A DNA stretch of 32,925 nt, taken from NCBI GenBank assembly GCA_031277035.1, contig JAISLY010000011.1:1-32925 (forward strand), written 5' to 3'. Source of the DNA: Coriobacteriales bacterium. GTDB taxonomy: Bacteria > Actinomycetota > Coriobacteriia > Coriobacteriales > UBA8131. Shown piece after piece: positions 1 to 8,000 of this stretch. Within the stretch, counting starts at the first letter, position 1. Every line of letters starts with the position of its first letter. The notes under the pieces are model-generated. The model searched no databases and was not told the DNA's origin. It saw only the letters and a list, made by a program, of their open reading frames with translations. A program made the translations under genes and the position numbers.

Positions 1-1
1 A

Positions 2-118
2 ACACGACTTGAGGTGCACCTTGAGGAGTTCAGGGACATATCTGCCCGCCTCAAGGCGTGCTCGGAGCAGATCATGCCGGCACCGGCGCCGGCGGCCGCA
101 TGCGGCGCACAGAGGTAA
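2..118 (+). CDS. 3' end of an unidentified gene (cut by the window edge)
   Basis: This frame is open from the first bases to a TAA and gives 38 residues. The first part (about residues 1-24, beginning TRLEVHLEEFRDISARLK) looks like an amphipathic helix, followed by a Pro/Ala-rich tail. A helical C-terminus just upstream of a T7SS locus would suit a WXG100 or other small helical secretion substrate, but that is only a guess from context. The competing frame, starting at an ATG at 9, is Arg-rich and non-protein-like here, so I assign these bases to this tail rather than to the protease gene that follows. Confidence 0.35.
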   Translation, partial: TRLEVHLEEFRDISARLKACSEQIMPAPAPAAACGAQR

Positions 119-152
119 ATCGGGCAAGAAGAGACCAGGAAGGGCGGGACGT

Positions 153-1880
153 GTGGGCACGTTAGATACTCGGACACAAGGGGCTGATTGGCACAATCGG
201 CTGCGGAGCGCGGTTCTGGTAGCCGTGATGATGTTTTCGCTGATGCCGAGCGTAAGCTATGCCAGTGATGCTCAGGCGGTAACCGCTGACAAGAACGGCG
301 TTTTGAATCTTGTTCTGTATTATGTTGCGGACGATGGCACGCACTATGCTCTGCAAACCGGCTCAGGCTTCCTTATCAATGAAGAATACCTCATAACGTG
401 CTATCATGTTGTTAATTTGCGAGACGATGTGGTGCCGATTGTCTCTGAGTTCTTCGGGGCGGACTTCAGGGATCATCTGGCAATCAGGGCCATTGTCATG
501 CGTGATTTGGAAATCGACTTGACCATTGAGAATCAATCCGAGGCGACCGATTTCAGCATACTGAGGCTCGAACAGGCCATCAGCGACCGGAACGCGCTCA
601 TGCTTGGCGATAGCGAAACGGTTGAGCAGACAAAAATCGTCTACGCGCTTGGCTTTCCCAGTGTGGTTACAGAGGTTGGTGCGACCACCTCAACAAGCTT
701 TACCACTGCCGACGTGACCATCGAAAATGGTGCGGTCTCCAAGATATTGACCGGCTCTGATGGCGTTGACTATATTCAGCACAGTGCAAAATTGACCCCG
801 GGCAATTCCGGAGGCCCGCTTGTTGACGAAAACGGTATCGTTATTGGCATTAATAAGGCGATTGTAGCCAGTAACGAGTTCTTCAGTAGCGGCTATTGCT
901 ATGCGCTTGCAATCAATCAGGTTAAATTGGCACTTGATGCTCTGGGCATCCCCTATCAAAATGGAGTCGAAATCAACAGGGCACAGCTTGAGGCGTTGAT
1001 TGCCGAATCCATACTGTTTGCCGGCAGCCTGAGCGACTATACCGAGGAATCGGCGAGCCGTTTTACCGGTGCGTTGAGCGCGGCCCAATCAATCTTGGGC
1101 AATGCGGACGCAAGCCAGGAAGACATCGACAGTTCCATCAACAGCCTCACTGAGGCTCGCCAGGGGCTTGTTGAGAAACCGATACTTCCTCTTGCGCTTG
1201 TCGTCGGGATTGCGATTGCGGTCATCGCCATCCTGCTCGCGATACTCATTGTCGTAAAAATGAAAAGCAGTGCGAAAAAGAAGAGGGTGCCACTACCAGC
1301 AATCGCTCTGCCTACCGATCCTGCTCCGTCTCTCTCGCCCAGCATGGCCTCGATTGCGCGGGAACCACAGTATATACCGGTAAATATCTCCGATAGTGCT
1401 GCCCCCGCCTCCGCTTCTCTTTACACGCCGTTGGCTCATACGTCGTCGTCGACTGTGGTACCAACTGCGGTACCAACTGCGGTACCAACTCCGGTACCAA
1501 CTGGCTACGATGCGGTGGGCTCCGGCGAGACGACTGTCCTCAGCCCCGTGGCTGGCGAGACCAGCTTACTCAGCGGGCCGCGACCGGCGGCTTTTCTGCG
1601 ACGAGTGTCTGATGGCACGAAGACGAGAATCGACGGCGAGGAATTTATCATTGGTAAAGAGCGAAGCAGAGTCAACTATGCGATTCCCAACAACGGCACC
1701 ATCTCGCGCCTGCATGCAAAGATAACACAACGAGACGGTCAATTCTTCATAACTGACCTCAGGTCCACTAATTGCACCTTTGTCAACGAGAGGAAAATCA
1801 CTCCAGGAGTCGAGACACCATTATCAAACGGAGACCGAATAAAGCTGGCTGATGAGGAGTTCGTTTTTGAGCGGTCGTGA
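153..1880 (+). CDS. Membrane-anchored trypsin-like (S1C/HtrA-type) serine protease with C-terminal FHA domain
   Basis: From the chosen GTG the protein has 575 residues. A signal-peptide-like segment (about 17-40, ending SVSYASDAQA) leads into a trypsin-like domain. Its likely triad is His in CYHVV (about 85), Asp in DFSILRLE (about 133) and Ser in GNSGGP (about 219). Residues about 277-342 resemble a FIVAR module. A single membrane span (LPLALVVGIAIAVIAILLAI, about 345-368) follows, then a Pro/Ser/Thr-rich linker with a VPTA repeat, and a C-terminal FHA domain (about 490-575) with the S-R-L-H and N-x-T phosphopeptide-reading positions. The protease would face outside and the FHA inside, so it could couple proteolysis to cytoplasmic phospho-threonine signals from the neighbouring kinase. 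The GTG at 153 is preferred because an AGGAAGG lies upstream and the earlier in-frame sequence is Arg-rich. The start is the least certain point. Confidence 0.85.
   Translation: MGTLDTRTQGADWHNRLRSAVLVAVMMFSLMPSVSYASDAQAVTADKNGVLNLVLYYVADDGTHYALQTGSGFLINEEYLITCYHVVNLRDDVVPIVSEFFGADFRDHLAIRAIVMRDLEIDLTIENQSEATDFSILRLEQAISDRNALMLGDSETVEQTKIVYALGFPSVVTEVGATTSTSFTTADVTIENGAVSKILTGSDGVDYIQHSAKLTPGNSGGPLVDENGIVIGINKAIVASNEFFSSGYCYALAINQVKLALDALGIPYQNGVEINRAQLEALIAESILFAGSLSDYTEESASRFTGALSAAQSILGNADASQEDIDSSINSLTEARQGLVEKPILPLALVVGIAIAVIAILLAILIVVKMKSSAKKKRVPLPAIALPTDPAPSLSPSMASIAREPQYIPVNISDSAAPASASLYTPLAHTSSSTVVPTAVPTAVPTPVPTGYDAVGSGETTVLSPVAGETSLLSGPRPAAFLRRVSDGTKTRIDGEEFIIGKERSRVNYAIPNNGTISRLHAKITQRDGQFFITDLRSTNCTFVNERKITPGVETPLSNGDRIKLADEEFVFERS
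1457..1504 (+). repeat. 12-bp tandem repeat (4 copies) inside the protease gene
   Basis: Four copies of a GGTACCAACTGC-type unit encode a V-P-T-x repeat in the cytoplasmic linker between the membrane span and the FHA domain. The period is a multiple of three, so copy-number change would alter linker length without shifting frame. Confidence 0.9.
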
Positions 1881-1965
1881 CCATAAAGAAGGATATGATA
1901 GCAAGGCAAACGAGGCATGAAGGCCAGAGCGAGATGAGAAAGGGGCAGGAAACGAAGCGAAGAGC

Positions 1966-2766
1966 ATGTACGTTGGCAGGAAGGGAATGGGGCTTTACGT
2001 GGAGTTTATAAGCGCATATCACACCGACGTTGGCATCAAAAAGAAGACCAATCAGGATTCTCTTTTTCTTGCCGAGGCACAGACCCTTAAAGGCAATGTG
2101 TTTCTGTCGGTGATCTGTGATGGCATGGGCGGACTTTCGCAGGGCGAAGTAGCCAGTGCCACGTTGGCAAAAGCATTCCAGAACTGGTTCAGAGAAGAAC
2201 TCCCCGTTCTGTTGCAGACAGACATCACGCCCGATATCGTTCGTGTCAGCTGGCGTGAGCTCATCGAGCGCATGAACGCGAAAGTTTTAGCCTACGGTGT
2301 GGCTCATCGCGTATCGCTGGGAAGCACGGTGGTGGCGCTGCTGCTTGTTGCAAACTGGTACCTTATCGTCAATATTGGAGATTCGCGTGCCTATTGCTTC
2401 GTGGATGCTCCCACTCAATTGACAAAGGATCAGACTGTCGTGCAACGCGAGGTCGAACAGGGCCTGCTCACCGCAGAGCAGGCTGAAGCGGATCCCCGGC
2501 GCAATATCTTGCTTCAGGGCTTTGGAGCACGTGCGACAATCGAACCTGAGTTCGTTCATGGTCTCTTTGTACCGGGGACGTTGTTCATGCTCTGCTCCGA
2601 CGGCTTCAGGCACCGCATCACGCCGTCGGAACTGTGGGAACTGCTTAATCCCCAAATCCTGGAAAGCGAGCAACAGATGTATAACAATATTATCTATCTA
2701 ACAGAAATGAGTAAATATCGATACGAGCAGGATAATATTTCAGTGATTACGATAAAAGCGGTATGA
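1966..2766 (+). CDS. PP2C-family protein serine/threonine phosphatase (PPM/Stp type)
   Basis: A cytoplasmic metal-dependent phosphatase of 266 residues, the usual single-domain size. The PPM motifs appear in order: an N-terminal TNQDSLF acidic motif, CDGMGG with the metal-binding Asp, GDSRAY, CSDGFRH, and a terminal QDNISVITIKA with the last metal-binding Asp. No membrane segment is visible. Its TGA overlaps the kinase ATG (ATGA), the classic coupling of a kinase with its antagonist phosphatase. It probably dephosphorylates targets of that kinase, including FHA ligands in the secretion apparatus. The start is ambiguous: the ATG at 1966 has only a weak ribosome-binding site; an ATG at 1987 or GTG at 1999 would remove 7 or 11 residues without touching a motif. 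Confidence 0.92.
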   Translation: MYVGRKGMGLYVEFISAYHTDVGIKKKTNQDSLFLAEAQTLKGNVFLSVICDGMGGLSQGEVASATLAKAFQNWFREELPVLLQTDITPDIVRVSWRELIERMNAKVLAYGVAHRVSLGSTVVALLLVANWYLIVNIGDSRAYCFVDAPTQLTKDQTVVQREVEQGLLTAEQAEADPRRNILLQGFGARATIEPEFVHGLFVPGTLFMLCSDGFRHRITPSELWELLNPQILESEQQMYNNIIYLTEMSKYRYEQDNISVITIKAV

Positions 2767-4553
2767 GGAAAAGGGGAGAAGGGCGCGCTGATGAGAAGGG
2801 GCAGAGCAGTACGGTGTTAGCGATAGGCTCGCTGGTTGACGGCACATATAAGGTACTCAATAAGATAGGTCAGGGCGGCATGAGTGTCGTCTACCTGGTC
2901 ATGAACGAGCGTGCTAACAAACAGTGGGCCATCAAAGAGGTTCGTAAAGATGGGGTGGACAACTACGAGATTGTCAAACAGAGCCTCATTGCGTAGACCG
3001 AATACCTTAAACGTCTGCATCATGCCAACCTCCCCTCTATCGTTGACATTATAGATACACGCGATAGCCTCCTTATCGTCATGGACTATATTGAAGGCAA
3101 CTCCTTAAGCCAAGCGCTCAAAGACTACGGTGCTCTGCCGCAGAACGACGTGGTCAAGTGGGCACGACAGCTTTGCGACGCGCTTGGCTATCTGCACTCG
3201 CGTAATCCGCCTATCATCTATCGAGACCTTAAGCCGGCCAATATCATGTTGCAGCCTAACGGAAACGTTAAGATAATCGACTTTGGAACCGCTCGTGAAT
3301 TTAAGGAAGGCCGAGCTGACGATACGATTCCTCTGGGAACCCAGGGCTATGCAGCGCCTGAGCAGTACGGAAGTTATCAAACTGATGCCCGTACAGACAT
3401 CTACAATCTCGGCGCCACCATGTATCATCTGGTCACCGGCCATAATCCCTGCGAGCCGCCCTACGTTATCCATCCCATTCGTCGCTGGAATCCTGCACTC
3501 TCATCGGGGCTTGAGGGCATCATCGCCAAATGTACGCAACGTGATCCCAATGACCGTTATCAGTCTTGTGTCGAGCTCCTGTATGATCTTGAGCGCTACC
3601 GTGAACTCGACTACGAGTCTCGCAGAAAACAGTCCTTCAGGTGGCGACTCTTCCTCAGTGCGGCGGCGCTGACTGTCATCAGTGCACTGGGTGCGGCAGG
3701 CTTTGCCTTTGCGGAGCGATTACAGGTGCGTGACAACTATGACGCCTTGATCCAGAAGGCTCAGGAGCAATATGGCAACGACGATATAAGCACTGTGGGG
3801 CATTATTATGCTCAGGCAATCACACTCGATCCCGCCAATGAGGCAGCCTATAACGAGTTTCTCGCCCTTATCCGGCGTGATCAGGTTTTTGATGAGGACG
3901 AGAACACCATGCTTCGTCAGATGCTTAATGAGGGCAATGGCGCACGCGTGACCAACGTCGAGATGTTCCGAGAGCGCAACCCTGCTTCTCACGATGCCTT
4001 TGCTTATGATCTGGGTCTTGCCTATTACTTTGCGTATAACGGGCAGGGGGATAAAGGGAGGGCGGAGAGCTGGTTGGATATTGCGGCAGAATCGCCGACG
4101 CTTGATCCGCAGAAACGGGAGCTTGCCCGCCGCCTTGCGCTTATTGCCTCCAACTATGATCTCTTCTTAAACCATGCTGACCAGGGCGGCAGAAGCGGTC
4201 TGATTAACCCTGAAAACTTTACCCCTCGGGATTTCTGGGCCGAAATGGTGACTTTAAGCGATGGCGACCTTGTTGCGACAACGGGCAATACGTTTGTCAG
4301 CATCGGCGTTTATCACGAGCTCATCTACCAAGTATTACAGCATAACGACATCTTTATGGGGGGCGGAGTAACGAAGGCTGAAATGCTTGAACAGCTCAAC
4401 AAGGCGGAACGCGGTTTGCAGGCCTTGAGCACCTCAAACGGGGACGAGAAAGAGGCTATCGATAACGCTCTGGCACAGATTGACTCAGCTCGCCAATATG
4501 TTGAAACAACCTTTACGAACAGGAGCATTGGAGAGGACGGACAGTCTTCATGA
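2763..4553 (+). pseudogene. Transmembrane Ser/Thr protein kinase (Hanks type) interrupted by an in-frame TAG
   Basis: The reading frame is continuous for 596 codons except for a TAG at 2994-2996 (codon 78). Before it are the glycine loop GQGGMSVVYL (about 36-45) and the beta-3 lysine in WAIKEV (K58). After it, in the same frame, are YRDLKPANIML (catalytic Asp about 155), IIDFGTARE (DFG Asp about 173) and GYAAPEQYG. A single span at about 295-317 and a roughly 280-residue helical, TPR-like extracytoplasmic part follow; no PASTA repeats are seen. By hand alignment with PknB and PKA, the TAG sits where helix C carries the conserved Glu, so a GAG-to-TAG change is the simplest origin. ATGA overlaps join it to the phosphatase before and the linker protein after. 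Restart at the ATG at 3081 would lack the N-lobe and be inactive. A sequencing error is possible. Confidence 0.85.
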
Positions 4554-5062
4554 CCCTTTCGCAGATACAAAACTCCATCTCCTTGCTGCACATCGGCTTC
4601 GTGACCTGCGTTGTGCTCGCCCTTGTGTTCCTCGGCTTGACCATAGCCTTCTTTTTTCGTCTCGGCATCCTCCAGATCCTTCAACAAAAAACTGGCTGGA
4701 CTGCCAAAAGAGCGCTCATCGCCTTCAATGAACAGAACAGCAGAACCTCTGGTTCGCTTAAGCGAGGCAACAGCGTTGCTCTTGGGGAACGAACGCCGGT
4801 TAATCTGCCGAGCACGCTGCCAACTGCGTTGCCGTCCGAGCTGCCAGCCGCTCTGCCCGGTCGGGCATCTGACCTGACAATCGCCTCGTTGGCCGCATTG
4901 CCGACCGACGGGAGTATGTCAGGCGATTCGGACGCAGAGCCAACCATCCATCTTTCGTCAAGGAGCATACCGCAGGGCGCGCTCTCGGCTCCAGTCGTAC
5001 TGGTGCCGGGCTTTACGTTGACCAGGGAAGTGCTGATCGTTCACACAGATGTAGAGATATAG
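4550..5062 (+). CDS. Single-span membrane protein of the T7SS locus, function unknown
   Basis: A 170-residue protein not recognised as a known family. It starts in an ATGA overlap with the kinase stop. One strong transmembrane helix lies at about residues 15-40 (VLALVFLGLTIAFFFRLGIL). A basic stretch (KRALIAFNEQNSRTSGSLKR) puts the remainder in the cytoplasm. The middle is disordered and carries an LPxx repeat (about 86-104). The C-terminus, ending EVLIVHTDVEI, is more structured-looking. Thr/Ser-rich patches such as EPTIHLSS could be phospho-acceptors for the locus kinase and ligands for its FHA domains, but that is speculation. By position it may be a small accessory membrane subunit, although it shows no clear similarity to EssA. 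Confidence 0.7.
   Translation: MTLSQIQNSISLLHIGFVTCVVLALVFLGLTIAFFFRLGILQILQQKTGWTAKRALIAFNEQNSRTSGSLKRGNSVALGERTPVNLPSTLPTALPSELPAALPGRASDLTIASLAALPTDGSMSGDSDAEPTIHLSSRSIPQGALSAPVVLVPGFTLTREVLIVHTDVEI
4805..4858 (+). repeat. Degenerate 12-bp tandem repeat inside the linker-protein gene
   Basis: About four and a half degenerate 12-bp units (CTGCCNNNNNNN) encode LPST-LPTA-LPSE-LPAA-LPG. The period preserves the reading frame. It is similar in style to the VPTA repeat of the protease gene. Confidence 0.75.
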
Positions 5063-5086
5063 CAGAAGAAAAAGGAGCTGAGAGCG

Positions 5087-8000
5087 ATGAAAAGATCGGG
5101 ACTGAATCTGGCAAAACAGCTTTTGAGCGTGGTGTGCGCGGCAGGCCTCGTGTTCGCACTCGTCCCTTTGGGCAGTGCGTTTGCTACCGGCGACGAACAG
5201 GGGCAGGTGGCTCCCGCAGAACAGGTGGCACCCGCAGAACAGGTGGCTCCCGCAGAACAGGTGGCACCTGTAGAACAGGTGGCACCCGCAGAACAGGCGA
5301 GGTCGGTAACCGAGTCTGCCGAGCCCCGGTATTCCCTGGCGATTGCGCCCCTCAAGGTGACGGGGCATTCGCCCGCCACCATTTTGCCCACGATTAACAT
5401 CATGGAGTGGAGCGCTGCTGACGTTGCCTATGAGTTTACCGGAACGACCATTACAACCACCGACTTTGTAAATGGCGGGGGTCTGTGGGTTTGGGCCGAC
5501 GCCGGTCTTGAGGGATTCGAAGCAGGTAAGGTAATTCTTGGCGGTGAGTCTGGCAATCAGCTTTCTTGGGAGGATATCACCTATGCCCACTATAAAGGGC
5601 AAATTATAGGCCTGGGACTGTCCATCCCCGACGCTGGCCTTGAAGCTCTGCTTGAGGCTGCGAACAGGTTGAACACAGAGATCGACATGGCCGATGTTGT
5701 TGACTACAATACTCCTGTCTCCCTCTCCGTCTCCATTGATTTCAGCCCCTTGGTATCGGCGGCGTATGTTTTGACTTCCACCGCATTGCAAAATGCAGAC
5801 CAGCCTTTCTACGTGGACTCCATAGCAGATAGGGGGGCCGATTTCACCGTTTCAATCACTGGTGCGGTTGCGCCGTATTCTAAAATTAAGAGTGTGTCTT
5901 GGGAGTTGGTGGATGCCGGCAGCAACGACGCAAGGGTTGCTTCTGGCCCTCTCAACGGCACGTTCTCCAACGCGGACGACTATCCGACGCTTGCAGAGCT
6001 GGCCACTTCGAAGACAACGCCGGTAACGGCCAGTGGAACGCTTCCTTCTCCCGGTGATCTCGAAAACAACTACACCACCTATCCCGCAACAGATCTCAAG
6101 CTGGTATTCTCGATAGTGCTTGTGTCTGACGATGTCGTCGAATCCGAAGCTCTTGCAATCACGATCAAAGACGACACTGCGGTGCCTGTGGTCACTCTGA
6201 CGGCAACAGGGACAGCGTTGGTGCCCCCGAATGTTGCAGAGGACAATACGTATTATTCAAGTCGGATCGTGACCCTGGCCATCACCGACAGCAATCTTCG
6301 GGCGGCCAGTGAATATCCTGCCCCGGCTACCCCAATCGGATGGGTAAAGAACGAGGCAGCAAGTAGTGACATTAGTATCGTATATGAACTTTTGCTTAGT
6401 GACGACGGCAGCTACGATTTTTCGACTTTTAACTACACCGCAACCGATGATGCTGGAAAGTCGAACACGAATGTTACGAACTTAGTGCCGCACTTTGTCA
6501 TAGACACCGTGCTTCCGGCTGCAACGATTACGCCAGCCACGCTTGAGGAGGATTGGAGTGGCGGCTATACCTATCCTGCCACCATAGAGTCTGTTGTGCT
6601 TGGGGGGTCAGACGTTACCTCCGGGCTGTGGAAGTACCAGTACCTCCGTCTTCCGCCTGCTGACTATTCAACAATTGCCAGTGGTACGACCTTTGAAGCC
6701 CTCGCCACTGCCTACAGCGAAGGCGGCGGGAGCGGCACGTTTTCAATAGAGCAGCCCTCCATCGAAGTCCCCCAGACAGATGACGACCGTTTTGTCTACG
6801 TGCTGAAGGTCTGGGACAAGGCCGGCAATGTCAACTATGCGATTTCCAGTGGTATTATTGTCGATGAGACTGCTCCAGAGATTGGTACGATAACCCATTT
6901 CGAAGGCACCGACTCCGACAACCACGGTGAGGCTCTCAACGGCATCTACAATGATGATGTTACGGTAACGTTCACAGCGTATGATGTGGCACAATCTGCC
7001 GTCACGGACACGGACATTCTCGTTGCATCCGGCATGAATGTCGCAACGGCTGCCTATGAGCTCTATTACCTCGATTCGACAGGCGTTCGGGTTGCTCCGG
7101 GAGATACGCCATTTTGGACAAACGCGGCTACTCCTGCGGATACCATCACGCCCCTTGACGACAACCCAACCTGGGAGGATATAGTGACAAGCTGCACCCC
7201 TGGCGCTCCCTGGCAATTCAGCTTTGTGATTCCCAAAGAACATGATATCTATCCGGGCATTGAAATAGAGCTCACCGTCTCCGACCGCGCGGGCAACACC
7301 TCAGAGTACGCCGCTACCGTCGACGCTGCAGACAGACGCATCGCCATTGACGACACCCCGCCCGTGGTAAGCGTTTCGTATGACAACAACACTGTGGCAC
7401 AAGGGACAGAAAACGTCTTCAGAGCCGCGCGCAAAGCCACCATCACCGTCACCGATCTGAACTTTGACCCTGCAACAAGTGTTGGCCCCAACAACGAGCC
7501 GGCCTACTCGATTGCAACGACGCACACCCACAGCAGCTTAGACGAGCAGGAAGGTTCGATTACCTGGCAGGCGCCACAGGAAGCTCTGCCCGAAGACTAC
7601 GAGGGACCCTTTGCCGCATGGCAGCTGCCGCAGACCCAGGGCACAAAGGCCGATACCACAGCGACGATTGCCATCGACTATGTAGAGGACGGCGCATACA
7701 CTCTTGACGTCGGCTTTGTGAGCGATGCGGCGGGCAACAAGGCAATCTTTGACCTTGATTCGGACACCTCAGAGATACCCGAGCCTGCCACCCCAGACGC
7801 TACCGCTGCACCCTGGGCCTTCACCATCGATACGACTGACCCGATCCTTGAGGTGAGCTATGAAAACACCTATAACGAGATTTTCTACGACGCGAGCTTC
7901 TTTGAGAAGCGCACTGTTACCGTAAGCATCGTCGATGCCGGCGGCTTTGCGGCTCTTGATGCAGATGCGTCCTACGAGATAAGCTTTGAGCAGGACGGCG

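Noticed and set aside
9-152. N-terminal extension of the protease from an ATG at 9.
   Set aside because: The 48 extra residues are Arg-rich, precede the signal peptide and overlap a better open frame ending at 118. A GTG at 153 has a plausible ribosome-binding site.
2994-2996. TAG recoded as a sense codon, explaining the kinase interruption.
   Set aside because: TAG is the natural stop of rpsI, the dam-family gene and the linker gene in the same window, and no suppressor tRNA is seen. Nonsense mutation or sequence error is simpler.
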